Positions 16,987-25,501 are shown, counted from the stretch's first letter. The stretch: DNA of 30,484 bases from Clostridiales bacterium (GCA_004556545.1 SFGO01000022.1:1-30484), one strand, 5' to 3'. The notes: generated from the letters alone by a model not told the origin. Numbers and translations: made by a program.

Positions 16987-18504
16987 TCAATGAATAGGGC
17001 AATCAAAATGCAGAGTGTGCCAGGAATAAGGAGGCAAAATCATTCGCCAGCTCTCTTTATATCGTAAAGGAAGATCATCCGCTTTAGGATGAACCCGCTC
17101 GGGTTCCATCTCAGTATTGCATTCCAGCGGATTAGCTCCGCTAAGAGACCAATGCTCGCTGAAATGCAAACCGGGGAAGCCGTTCAGATGGAAGCATAAC
17201 TCCGTTGCATCCTCCAACTCCAAATTGGCAAGGAACAGCGTCCCTTGGCCCTTGGTTTCATCCCAGGTGCAGGCTGTATAAAGGCTTGGGACGATACCAA
17301 AATGGGGGGTCGATGTTTGTGGCAGTTTTCCGACAGGCTTCAAGGCAACGCCGCTTGCGTAGCACGCTACATCCCTAAATGGGTAGAGGATACTTTGTGG
17401 AAATACAGACCCCTGAGGCAACGCTGTCCATAAACCATTTTCATTGACCACTAAAGACTGACAGTTTATTTTGACGAAATCGGCGTGGCAAAGCAACGTA
17501 CAAAGCAAAGCGCCGTAAAGAGTCGCATCAACCAGTCGGTAGGCGTTTACCAGTGTGCCATCGGTTGAAATACGATTATGCGGCAGCACACTTAATTCAT
17601 CAAAAGAAATTTTTGGTTTTTTTGCGCTATGACGTTTTCCTTTCTCAAACTGAATGAGGCCTTCTATCGTTAAAAGCATTTCTTCTAAATCCAAAGGCAT
17701 TCCCGCCAGATCCTCCATGCTTTCCGGGCGAGGGTAAAGAAGAGCTTGCTCCACGTCATAACCGTAATAACGGTGCAGCGAAAGATAATCCATTTGATCA
17801 AAGGCACGTTCCAAAACGATACGATCCCACTGCCCAAAAGTAGTATGGGCATGCTCGTTTGAGCAGGAGCCGCAAGCAACCAACTGAATAGTAGGATCTA
17901 CCGCACGCATCAACTGAGCTGCCTGACAAAATTTTTCCGCATAGGTTGCCGCATTTGTATGACCGATTTGCCAGGGACCGTCCATTTCATTGCCTACACA
18001 CCACAAATGAATGTTATATGGATCAGGCGAGCCGTTTTGACGGCGCAAATCACTCCAGGCTGTGCCGGAAGGAAGATTACAGTATTCCACCAAAGCTGCG
18101 GCTTCCTCCGGCGTACCCGTTCCCAAATTTACGGCCATCATCAATTCAATACCTACATCGCGCAAATAACGCGCCATTTCATCCAAGCCAACCTGATTTG
18201 TTTCGGGCATATTCCAGGCGGCATTCCAGCGCACCGGACGTTTTTCCCTGGGGCCAATGCCATCCGTCCAATGGTATCCGGATACAAAGTTGCCACCAGG
18301 ATAGCGAATTAGCCGAATACCGCTTTGGCGAATCATTTCCTTCAAATCGCCGCGAAATCCCAGAGCGTCAGCGGTAGGATGGTCGGGCTGATACAAGCCG
18401 CCATAGACGCATTGATTGATATGTTCAATAAAGGATCCCGCAAGCCGGGAATCTGTTTGTCCTGCCAGATGCCACCGGTGATAGTGAAGCACAGCCGTTT
18501 TCAT
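16987..18504 (-). CDS. abfA: GH51 alpha-L-arabinofuranosidase, island copy
   Basis: This is a 505-residue enzyme close to the usual GH51 length. Landmarks are the N-terminal FIEHINQCVYGGLY, RYPGGNFVSGYHWTDGIGP, acid/base Glu173 in CVGNEMDGPWQ and nucleophile Glu303 in ISFDELSV, followed by the C-terminal beta domain. It releases terminal alpha-L-arabinofuranosyl residues from arabinan or arabinoxylan oligosaccharides. There is no signal peptide, so it acts in the cytoplasm on imported sugars. The ATG lies 8 bp after the permease stop, with GGGG as a weak ribosome site, suggesting translational coupling. It is clearly divergent from the second GH51 at 25.9-27.4 kb and AT-richer. The family call is secure. 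Confidence 0.92.
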   Translation of the reverse strand: MKTAVLHYHRWHLAGQTDSRLAGSFIEHINQCVYGGLYQPDHPTADALGFRGDLKEMIRQSGIRLIRYPGGNFVSGYHWTDGIGPREKRPVRWNAAWNMPETNQVGLDEMARYLRDVGIELMMAVNLGTGTPEEAAALVEYCNLPSGTAWSDLRRQNGSPDPYNIHLWCVGNEMDGPWQIGHTNAATYAEKFCQAAQLMRAVDPTIQLVACGSCSNEHAHTTFGQWDRIVLERAFDQMDYLSLHRYYGYDVEQALLYPRPESMEDLAGMPLDLEEMLLTIEGLIQFEKGKRHSAKKPKISFDELSVLPHNRISTDGTLVNAYRLVDATLYGALLCTLLCHADFVKINCQSLVVNENGLWTALPQGSVFPQSILYPFRDVACYASGVALKPVGKLPQTSTPHFGIVPSLYTACTWDETKGQGTLFLANLELEDATELCFHLNGFPGLHFSEHWSLSGANPLECNTEMEPERVHPKADDLPLRYKESWRMILPPYSWHTLHFDCPIH

Positions 18505-18512
18505 AGTTGCTT

Positions 18513-19406
18513 TTACCCCTTAATTGCGCCAAGCATGACGCCCTTTTCAAAGTATTTTTGCAAAAAAGGATAGATAATCATCAACGGAATCGTGGAGACA
18601 ATAATGATACTATATTTCATGCTGATAACATACAAAATGGCATATCCGCTGCCTGTACCGCCTGTCTGAGAGGACGACTGGGCAACCAGGAGAATTTCTC
18701 GCAATACCAGCTGTAAAGGCTTGTAGCAGAGATCCCGTGCATAGAGCAAGCCGGTAAAATAATCATTCCAGTGTGCCACAGCGTAATAAAGGCCAATTAC
18801 AGCAACTATGGCGCGGGAAAGCGGCATTGCGATCGTCATAAAATAGCGAAAATCTCCGCAACCATCTAACTGCGCTGCATCATGCAATTCCTCCGGAATT
18901 CCTGTTTCAAAAAAGCTGCGTACGATAATAAAATTATAGACATTCAGCGAAAAGGGAAGTAAAAATACCCATATGGTATTAATCAGCTTTAGACTTCGCA
19001 TCAATATATAGGTGGGAATCAATCCGCCGCTAAAGAACATTGTGAATACAAATAGCAGCATAACTACCCGGCGGGGCATAAAGTCACGGCGGGATACAGC
19101 GTAGGCGGCAGGAAAAGTAACAGCGATGTTGATAAGTGTTCCGAATACGGTATAGAAAATCGTATTTCTGTACCCAATCCACAAATCGTTTTCTTCCAGC
19201 ACCATTTCATAGCCTTTCAGAGTGAAGCCCTCAGGCCAAAAAACTACTTTGCCAGCGGAAACCATCATTGGGTCGCTGAAAGAAGCGATCAGTACATAAT
19301 AGAGAGGATAAGCCACAATAAGAAAGACCAACACACAGAAAAACGAGTTAAAAATACTGAACCCGCGGGAGACGATCACCGCGTTTTCATTTTTCTTTTT
19401 TGCCAT
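18513..19406 (-). CDS. CUT1-type carbohydrate ABC transporter permease (LplC/YtcP-like)
   Basis: This is an inner-membrane permease of about 297 residues with six predicted helices. The conserved cytoplasmic EAA loop is visible as ELHDAAQLDGCGDFRYFMTIAMPL, where it contacts the ATPase. N-terminal PLYYVLIASFSDP and C-terminal FEKGVMLGAIKG are characteristic of the LplC/YtcP group that works with large binding proteins. The start is taken at ATG 19406 (MAKKKNEN), 9 bp behind AAAGGAGG; a farther upstream ATG would overlap the neighbouring permease. It pairs with the permease encoded immediately upstream. No ATPase gene is present, as is usual where a shared MsmX-type ATPase serves many systems. 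Confidence 0.9.
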   Translation of the reverse strand: MAKKKNENAVIVSRGFSIFNSFFCVLVFLIVAYPLYYVLIASFSDPMMVSAGKVVFWPEGFTLKGYEMVLEENDLWIGYRNTIFYTVFGTLINIAVTFPAAYAVSRRDFMPRRVVMLLFVFTMFFSGGLIPTYILMRSLKLINTIWVFLLPFSLNVYNFIIVRSFFETGIPEELHDAAQLDGCGDFRYFMTIAMPLSRAIVAVIGLYYAVAHWNDYFTGLLYARDLCYKPLQLVLREILLVAQSSSQTGGTGSGYAILYVISMKYSIIIVSTIPLMIIYPFLQKYFEKGVMLGAIKG

Positions 19407-19423
19407 AGCAAGCGCCTCCTTTC

Positions 19424-20338
19424 TTACCAAATGCTGATACCAGCGCATTTGCGTGCAATCAGATTCATAAGGAAGACCATAAAAAAGTTGATGATATTAT
19501 TAAATAAGGAAATAGCTGCGGAATAGCTGTACTGATTGCTTTGCAGACCAATTTTGTACACATAGGTAGAAATAATCTCGGAAACGGAAAGATTTAGACT
19601 ATTCTGCATCAAATATACTTTTTCAAAGCCGACGCCTAAAACACTGCCCATTGTAAGAATCAGCAGTACCATCATTGTTGGCACCAAACAGGGCAGATCG
19701 ATATAACGCACAATCTGCCAGGTACTTGCCCCATCAATATAACAAGATTCATAAATAGAATTATCAATAGAGGAAAGCGCTGCAATATAAATAATACTGT
19801 TCCAACCGGCGTGCTGCCAGATATCGGAAAGAACGTAAATAGGGACAAACAGCTTTGGATCACCCATCAGTACGCTCGTATATCCTAGCTGCATTGCCCA
19901 TTGACCAATAATGCCGCTGTTAGAAGACATCATCATGGTCATAATGCTGACCAGAACCACCGTAGAAATAAAATGCGGCAAATAGACAACCGTCTGCATC
20001 AACTTCTGCCGCCGTTTGTTCCGTATTTTATTGAACAGTATCGCCAGCACAATCGGTACTGGAAAACTGAAAATAATTGTGGTTAAACTGACAGAAAGAG
20101 TATTGCGAATTAACGAAGAAAACTGATAGGAGTGAAAAAACTTTTCGAAATATTTCCAGCCAACCCACTGCCCGCCGGAAAAACCTGTAGAGAACGCATA
20201 CTTCCGAAATGCGATTTGTATCCCATACATGGGCACATAATTAAACAGAAGAATGATGGCAAATCCTGGCAGGGCCATCAGGTACAGTTGCCAATGCCTG
20301 CGGATATTATCCAGTAACCTGCGTGGCAAAGTGATCAT
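19424..20338 (-). CDS. CUT1-type carbohydrate ABC transporter permease (LplB/YteP-like)
   Basis: This is a 304-residue permease with six membrane segments. Typical LplB features are the N-terminal LYLMALPGFAIILLFNYVPMYG, the QTVVYLPHFISTVVL segment, and the EAA loop ESCYIDGASTWQIVRYIDLP. It would form the translocation pore with the downstream LplC-like subunit and receive sugar from the binding protein encoded upstream. The ATG lies 8 bp behind AAGGGGTG. A hairpin with a T run in the gap after the binding-protein gene should lower expression of this gene and those downstream relative to the binding protein. Confidence 0.9.
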   Translation of the reverse strand: MITLPRRLLDNIRRHWQLYLMALPGFAIILLFNYVPMYGIQIAFRKYAFSTGFSGGQWVGWKYFEKFFHSYQFSSLIRNTLSVSLTTIIFSFPVPIVLAILFNKIRNKRRQKLMQTVVYLPHFISTVVLVSIMTMMMSSNSGIIGQWAMQLGYTSVLMGDPKLFVPIYVLSDIWQHAGWNSIIYIAALSSIDNSIYESCYIDGASTWQIVRYIDLPCLVPTMMVLLILTMGSVLGVGFEKVYLMQNSLNLSVSEIISTYVYKIGLQSNQYSYSAAISLFNNIINFFMVFLMNLIARKCAGISIW

Positions 20339-20370
20339 ACTGTTTCACCCCTTTTTGTTTTCTTAAATGG

Positions 20371-20409
20371 AAAAGGCTGCTGCATCGGCAGCGCCTGACA
20401 CAGCAGCCT
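20371..20409 (-). terminator. Intra-operon attenuating terminator after the binding-protein gene
   Basis: AGGCTGCTG (20374-20382) and CAGCAGCCT (20401-20409) form a 9-bp stem. On the minus strand it is followed by TTTT, so it acts on transcripts leaving the binding-protein gene. A partial terminator here is the common way to keep the binding protein in excess of the permeases. Confidence 0.75.
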
Positions 20410-20425
20410 CTTATCCCAGAAAGCC

Positions 20426-22006
20426 TTATTTACCTACATACGCGAAGTAAGCATCCACGGCTTTTTGCACGATGGCTCGAGCTTCCTCATAGCCAGCGGC
20501 ATTGGCACTCTGTTTGTAGGCCTCCCAACTGTCGTTATCAGGCGCGCCGACGGTCAGCCAGGAAGCGAACGTCGTTTCAAACAGGTTTTTCAGATCCGTC
20601 ATATAGAAAGCCAGTTCGCTGTTATCCTCATCATTGTATTTGAGGAACGCCCCGGGCCACATATCGTTTCCGACACGCTCTACATAAGGAGAGTATACCT
20701 CGTCCAGTTTGTTAATAAGCTGCATATCGGTGGGCAGATTCAGCTGCACATCATCGGAAATATAGAGACAACCGGAGTCGGCATGAGCGTTCGTCCATTT
20801 CCAGGTACCGGGATCCATATTGCTGTCAGCGGGCGGCAACACAGAGAAGCTACCATCGCCATTATCGGCGATGCAATCTCCCAGCGAACCGAAGAGCACC
20901 TGCATGCCATAAGTATCGGAGTAAAACAGATTTAGGAAGCGCATGGCGGCTTCTTTCGTTTCGCAGGCAGCACTCATCACAGCCGTGGGGCAGGCATAGT
21001 TCAAGGTGTAGTAAGAGGTTTCCCAAACCGCCTTATCAGCATAATCCGTCGAGGGAAGGATGGGAGCAATTACTTCATACTGTTCGGCTAATTCGCCGCT
21101 TCCCATTCGGTCAGAAATATCCCATCCAAGAGTATAACCGACGACACCGGTACGGGAGGTTGCTGCAAAGGTGGCATAATCCTCGGTGAATATTTCGGTA
21201 TTAATCAGTCCAGCTGCCCAGCATTTCGCTAAAAACTGGATCAAATCCTTGTATTCGTCAGACATATAGATATTCTTTACTTCACCGTTGGACAAATACC
21301 AACCAGAATCCGTAATGGCGGTGACGGGAACGCCATAACCGCACAGCATGGTCATAGCCCAAGGAATCTGGTATACGCTTCCGGAAGCAACGCCTGCAGC
21401 AAAGTCAAAGGGAATTTCATTGTTGGGGTCGCCGTCTCCATTAGCATCGTTTTCCTTGAAGGCAAGCAGTACATTATAAAGCTCGTCCAGCGTAGTAGGC
21501 ATTTCCAAGTTCAAATTACTCAGCCACTGTACGTTCAGCATCTGACGCAAATAGGTTTTGGGCCAGTAACGCTGATACTTCGGCAAGCCGTAAATACCAC
21601 CGTCCTCAGATGAGGCCAGATATTCCATTTCGGGATGGGCATCAAAAGCCTTACGGATATTAGGAGCGTATTCATCAATCAAACCGCTCATATCCGCAAA
21701 CAATTCTTTGAACTGCGCGATGTCGCTGTTTGTAATAGCATCCTTACCGATAATCAAATCCGGGATATCGCCGCTGGCCAGCAGAGTGCTTTTAATTTCA
21801 TCCCATCCGCTACTGATCTGCTCAATGTCCAACTTGACGTTTGCATCCTTCGCCATATTTTGGATAAAAGCTACATCATTAAAATCTTTTGTAAGAGCAT
21901 TGGTATAGAACATTACTTTCAAAGTTACAGGTTCTTCCGCGAGCGCAACGGCTGACAGGCTCGTCAGCATTGCAAGACAGAGAATCAAACTAATGAGCCG
22001 TTTCAT
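20426..22006 (-). CDS. Extracellular sugar-binding protein of the ABC importer (LplA-like)
   Basis: This is a 526-residue substrate-binding protein of the large family used with LplB/LplC permeases. Residues 1-23 form a signal peptide (basic MKR, hydrophobic core, Ala-x-Ala ending before EEPVTLKVM). There is no lipobox cysteine; the only Cys in this segment is in the hydrophobic core. So it would be released or held non-covalently rather than lipid-anchored, unusual for a Gram-positive binding protein. The mature part has the DIPDLIIG and DANGDGDPNNEIPF patterns typical of this family, the latter a likely calcium-binding loop. An AAAGGAGGC site sits just before the ATG. Substrate inferred from neighbours: an arabinose-containing oligosaccharide. 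Confidence 0.9.
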   Translation of the reverse strand: MKRLISLILCLAMLTSLSAVALAEEPVTLKVMFYTNALTKDFNDVAFIQNMAKDANVKLDIEQISSGWDEIKSTLLASGDIPDLIIGKDAITNSDIAQFKELFADMSGLIDEYAPNIRKAFDAHPEMEYLASSEDGGIYGLPKYQRYWPKTYLRQMLNVQWLSNLNLEMPTTLDELYNVLLAFKENDANGDGDPNNEIPFDFAAGVASGSVYQIPWAMTMLCGYGVPVTAITDSGWYLSNGEVKNIYMSDEYKDLIQFLAKCWAAGLINTEIFTEDYATFAATSRTGVVGYTLGWDISDRMGSGELAEQYEVIAPILPSTDYADKAVWETSYYTLNYACPTAVMSAACETKEAAMRFLNLFYSDTYGMQVLFGSLGDCIADNGDGSFSVLPPADSNMDPGTWKWTNAHADSGCLYISDDVQLNLPTDMQLINKLDEVYSPYVERVGNDMWPGAFLKYNDEDNSELAFYMTDLKNLFETTFASWLTVGAPDNDSWEAYKQSANAAGYEEARAIVQKAVDAYFAYVGK

Positions 22007-22100
22007 GAAAAAGCCTCCTTTTTGTTCTTCTGGCAGCGAGTAAGTTCTGTGCCTCTACTTGCCGACCCGGTATCGGTTCACAGGGGTACTTATGAATTGC

Positions 22101-22126
22101 GTTGTCGTAGCTACGCTTACCACAAC
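22101..22126. promoter_or_regulatory. Imperfect dyad upstream of the binding-protein gene, candidate operator
   Basis: GTTGT at 22101-22105 and ACAAC at 22122-22126 are inverted. Inside them GTAGC (22107-22111) and GCTTAC (22115-22120) continue the pairing around the centre. It overlaps or follows the candidate promoter on the minus strand, so a regulator bound here could control the transport genes. It could instead be a leader hairpin. Confidence 0.4.
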
Positions 22127-22154
22127 TTCTATTTTTAGTATAGCAATACGTCAA
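22126..22154 (-). promoter_or_regulatory. Candidate promoter of the transporter/hydrolase operon
   Basis: Read on the minus strand, TTGACG (22149-22154) is followed after 17 bp by TAGAAG (22126-22131). A TATACT at 22137-22142 is an alternative -10 but has only a weak -35. Either would give a leader of about 120 nt before the binding-protein gene. The rest of 22007-22220 contains no gene. Confidence 0.4.
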
Positions 22155-22220
22155 AAGGATTGCAGCCCACAGAATCTTAAAAAAGGTATCCAATATTGAC
22201 CTTTTGTCTTTTCCTTTCCG

Positions 22221-24182
22221 CTATTTCTCCCGACGACGTAACCAAACCGTCATTTCTCCTGCCCGCCCCTCGGGATTTCGGTTTCCCCACAAACAGTATG
22301 GAACCAAACGAACAGAGACAGCTTGAGAAATAGGTTGATAACGGCGATATAAGTTCCCGCCGTCCTGACCCTCTCGCCATGCATTCAGTACCTTCAATAC
22401 AGGAGCTCCAAAGCAAGCTTTTTCTTCTATTAAGATAGAACTCTGCGGATCAACCGCCAGCCGAAACAGCTGCGGCCCATTGTCGCATTCCTCAGCGCAA
22501 TAAACAACAGGTCCACGTTGGATCGCAACCTTTCCTGCGTCTGCTCGTACAGCGGGGGCGGCCTCCATAAAACAGGCTTCCATATGCATTTTGTATTCTA
22601 CCGTCATTTTCCCACTATGTTTTCCAAGCGGCAAATAACCAGCGGAAGGTCTGTTTTCGATGGAAATTTCTTGGCCGTCAATTCGAAGCGAAACGCGCTC
22701 ACACCATTCGGGCCACCGTAAAAAAAGAGAATATTCTCCAACGCAGTCTGCTTCCAGTCGCACATCCCCGTTCCAAGGATAATCAGTAAACTGATGAAGC
22801 TTTATTTTTAACCCATTTTCCAAGGCAAATGAAGCCTCGGATGCAGCATACAACTGTACATAAACCTGCGTTCCCTGAACAGTATAAAGATATTCGCCTA
22901 TGTCTGCCACTGTACGGGCCAAGTTGGGAGGGCAGCATGCACAGGCAAACCAGGGTTGACGCACAGGTTTTACCGCCTGATAGTCTGGATCCACAGCAAT
23001 TTCATTTGGATAGCTTTCCAATGGATTGACATAGAAAAAACGGGTTCCATTATGGGAAATACCGGCTAGTAATCCGTTATAAAGGGTGCATTCCATCATA
23101 TCCGCATAAGCCGCATTCGGATCATTGTTCAGCATTCGCCGCATAGCAAAAATTAAAGCGGCGGATGCGCAGGTTTCCGCATAAGCGCGGTCGTTTGGAA
23201 GATGATAAGGAGCGGTGAAAGCTTCTTTATGGCGGGTACTCCCTACCGCCCCGGTAATATAAACCTGTTCCTTTCGAATCGACTCAAATACACGTTGACA
23301 AGCTTCCCACATTGTCGGGTCATCCACGTACTGGCAATAAGCCGCCATTCCAGCTAATAAATAGCCCATCTTTACGGCATGTCCTACTGGAGCACGCAGA
23401 TTTTGCGGTGAGCAAAGAGACTGATCGTATCCTTTATCATCACTTGGTTTTTCGTTTTGCAGGTGAGGATGAAAGCTTTTTTGTCCCCGCCGTTCCCATT
23501 CTATATCATAATAATAAGGTTCCGCTCCCCGTATATGAAGTTCAAAACCAGCCTGCTCTAAGTATTTTTGTTCCCCGGTGGCTTCGTATAAACGCACAAA
23601 GGCAAGTTCCGATTCCGGATGACCGTCACAGGCGGGAATTTGTTCATCTCCCGTTCCAAAAATCCGGCAGATTAAATCGGCATATCTGCAAATGATTTGC
23701 AGCATTTCTTTTTTTCCGGTACTTTGCGCATAAGCTACGGCTGCCTCCGCCAGATGACCGAAGCAATAAAGTTCGTCGCATTCCCGAATATTGGTAAAGC
23801 GATTGCCCGGCTCTGCTACAGTAAAATATGTATTTAGGTAGCCATCGTTCTGTTGAGCGCGTCCCAACAGAGCAATGACGTCGTCGGCCCTAGTTTCCCA
23901 CTCTGCATCGGGCTGACTGGCAAGCAAATATGCCACGCATTCCAGCCATTTGCCTACATCGCTATCTTGAAAGCAAGTACCGTAATAGCGCTGCTTAGAT
24001 TCCCCGGCAGCAATTTTGAAATTTTCCACTGCGCCGCTTTTTTCGACGCCTTCCACGCGATCGTTTAAGACTTCCCACTGGTAAGGCATCGTTTTTTCTC
24101 GAATAAGCTGCTGATACTGCTTCCAGAAGCCGCCGGTCAGACGAACCTGTCCACACGGCGGCGAAAAATATTTCTTCTTCAC
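22221..24182 (-). CDS. GH127 beta-L-arabinofuranosidase, cytoplasmic
   Basis: This enzyme of about 653 residues is a member of GH127, the HypBA1 family. These retaining enzymes use a zinc-bound cysteine as nucleophile to release beta-L-arabinofuranose, found on plant hydroxyproline-rich glycoproteins and side chains of pectin. The key residues are visible: YAETCAS supplies the Glu and first Cys (about 336 and 338), and CACCPPN supplies the paired Cys (about 416-417), matching the family's Glu-Cys-Cys-Cys zinc site. FGHLAEAAVAY and GYLNTYF belong to the (alpha/alpha)6 barrel. There is no signal peptide. I use GTG 24182, behind AAAGAGGG; an ATG six codons upstream has no ribosome site. It follows its own promoter and is divergent in linkage specificity from the GH51 enzymes. 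Confidence 0.92.
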   Translation of the reverse strand: MKKKYFSPPCGQVRLTGGFWKQYQQLIREKTMPYQWEVLNDRVEGVEKSGAVENFKIAAGESKQRYYGTCFQDSDVGKWLECVAYLLASQPDAEWETRADDVIALLGRAQQNDGYLNTYFTVAEPGNRFTNIRECDELYCFGHLAEAAVAYAQSTGKKEMLQIICRYADLICRIFGTGDEQIPACDGHPESELAFVRLYEATGEQKYLEQAGFELHIRGAEPYYYDIEWERRGQKSFHPHLQNEKPSDDKGYDQSLCSPQNLRAPVGHAVKMGYLLAGMAAYCQYVDDPTMWEACQRVFESIRKEQVYITGAVGSTRHKEAFTAPYHLPNDRAYAETCASAALIFAMRRMLNNDPNAAYADMMECTLYNGLLAGISHNGTRFFYVNPLESYPNEIAVDPDYQAVKPVRQPWFACACCPPNLARTVADIGEYLYTVQGTQVYVQLYAASEASFALENGLKIKLHQFTDYPWNGDVRLEADCVGEYSLFLRWPEWCERVSLRIDGQEISIENRPSAGYLPLGKHSGKMTVEYKMHMEACFMEAAPAVRADAGKVAIQRGPVVYCAEECDNGPQLFRLAVDPQSSILIEEKACFGAPVLKVLNAWREGQDGGNLYRRYQPISQAVSVRLVPYCLWGNRNPEGRAGEMTVWLRRREK

Positions 24183-24214
24183 CCTGCATCCCTCTTTCAT
24201 TTTTGTTCATTCGC

Positions 24215-24229
24215 TGACGTACAACGTCA
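24215..24229. promoter_or_regulatory. Perfect dyad downstream of the GH127 start site, candidate operator
   Basis: TGACGT (24215-24220) and ACGTCA (24224-24229) form a perfect 6+3+6 inverted repeat. It lies about 8-22 bp downstream of the predicted transcription start, a typical repressor position. The binding protein is unknown; it does not resemble the usual two half-sites in direct repeat for AraC proteins. Confidence 0.45.
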
Positions 24230-24243
24230 TCGTGTTGTGAAAT

Positions 24244-24272
24244 ATTATAAAAGAGGGAGCGCCCCTTCACAA
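24244..24272 (-). promoter_or_regulatory. GH127 gene promoter
   Basis: On the minus strand TTGTGA (24267-24272), a 17-bp spacer and a perfect TATAAT (24244-24249) form a good sigma-A promoter. The TTGTGAA/TTCACAA elements at 24235-24241 and 24266-24272 are inverted copies flanking it and may be regulator contacts. Confidence 0.7.
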
Positions 24273-24312
24273 CCTGTGAAACGCCATAAAAAGTATCTTA
24301 CATTTACCTTTT

Positions 24313-25164
24313 TTAAGAAAACTTTTCAAGTGTTGTTATCCGATGAGCGTTTCGGTAGGCGGTAGGAGTAGTATTCATATATTGCTTAAACATCCGCATA
24401 AAATATTTTTCACTTTCAAACCCCACTTGACTGCTTATATTTTTGATAGGCGTACATGTTTCGGACAAAATCTGACAGGCATAACAAATGCGCAATTCAT
24501 TCTGATAACTCTTAATGGTTTTTCCGACTTTTGCCTTAAAAAGCCGACAGAGGTAGGACTTATTATATCCAAACTGTTCGGAAAGGCCGTTAATTGAAAG
24601 TTCACCCAAAAAATGAGAACGAATATAATCCAATAGCTGCATAAAACGCTGATCAAATTTATGGGCATGACGGTACAGCGTTTGATTACTGACCTCATAG
24701 AGTAATGCCTTAAACAGACTGTTCTGCAGATTAGGTGTATAATGTTGAGCATAATTATTGATATACAGCTGTTGAAAGAGCATGGAAGGCGTATTCATGT
24801 CCAGCAGTGGCGTATGATACATCAGATAGGAACTTTCTTGTTCCGGATGCTTGGGTTCTTTCTTTTCGCGGCTCAGTATTTCTTCCAATGAGGGGGCTTC
24901 AAAATGCATCCAATAATAAGAAATAGCTCCATCGCTGTTCTTCGAACCATAATGCAATTTTCTGGCAGGGAGAATAAACATGTCTCCCGGACGAATGGTA
25001 TAATTTTCCTGCTCTATGGTCATATACATTGTTCCTGCCGTACACAACGCCAGCACCCACAAATCAAATACACGAGGTAAATGCCGCCAAGGTTCCTCTG
25101 TTTTCATAATGCCACAGCCGCTATATTTCAATTCAGATTCAATATTAAATTTTAAAATTGGCAT
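24313..25164 (-). CDS. AraC-family transcriptional regulator
   Basis: This is a 283-residue regulator. The N-terminal part (about 25-95) is a cupin-type sugar-sensing domain with RPGDMFILPARKLHYG. The C-terminal part (about 180-280) contains two helix-turn-helix motifs of the AraC/XylS type: LSINGLSEQFGYNKSYLCRLFK and the second one ending QVGFESEKYFMRMFKQYMNTTP. It is transcribed toward the arabinoside genes and is very probably their activator, sensing arabinose or an arabinoside. The ribosome site is weak (AAAGAG, about 12 bp away). The codon use is AT-rich like the rest of the island. Ligand and targets are inferred from position. Confidence 0.92.
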   Translation of the reverse strand: MPILKFNIESELKYSGCGIMKTEEPWRHLPRVFDLWVLALCTAGTMYMTIEQENYTIRPGDMFILPARKLHYGSKNSDGAISYYWMHFEAPSLEEILSREKKEPKHPEQESSYLMYHTPLLDMNTPSMLFQQLYINNYAQHYTPNLQNSLFKALLYEVSNQTLYRHAHKFDQRFMQLLDYIRSHFLGELSINGLSEQFGYNKSYLCRLFKAKVGKTIKSYQNELRICYACQILSETCTPIKNISSQVGFESEKYFMRMFKQYMNTTPTAYRNAHRITTLEKFS

Positions 25165-25195
25165 TTTTTTATTTTCTCTTTCATATAATTTTAAG

Positions 25196-25216
25196 CACTT
25201 GTATCCTTACCAAGTG
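25196..25216. promoter_or_regulatory. Dyad upstream of the AraC-type gene, possible autoregulatory site
   Basis: CACTTG (25196-25201) and CAAGTG (25211-25216) form a perfect inverted repeat with a 9-bp centre, about 30-50 bp upstream of the regulator's start. The position suits autoregulation; nothing else supports it. Confidence 0.35.
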
Positions 25217-25341
25217 TGGTTTTCAAAACAATCATACTGTTTTTGAAAAAGTCAGTTGATTATATGAAAACCGCACCACACAAAGCGGCGTTAACAGTGT
25301 CTTTTCCGCATATTGTCATTGCATCTGGTGAAAGATTCTTC

Positions 25342-25494
25342 TCATTCCCCCTCATCTGTGTGGTGTTGCCCCAGAGCTTCCAATGTCCGAAATGCTGTTG
25401 GAAATTTTTCTATGAAGCCGGGAAGGGTGGACTTTTCATTGGTATAGGAATGCCAAGGCTTCGCTGCAAAGGGAGGTAATTGCGGTATATCCAT
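25342..25494 (-). CDS. Small open frame, unknown, possibly a remnant
   Basis: This 50-codon frame (ATG at 25494) reads like real protein (segments AKPWHSYTNEKSTLPGF and EKFPTAFRTLEAL), yet no ribosome site is visible before the ATG. It lies 7 bp after the next small frame upstream. I recognise no family. It may be a fragment of a decayed mobile element at the edge of the AT-rich island, or a genuine short gene. Confidence 0.25.
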   Translation of the reverse strand: MDIPQLPPFAAKPWHSYTNEKSTLPGFIEKFPTAFRTLEALGQHHTDEGE

Positions 25495-25501
25495 GATACG
25501 C

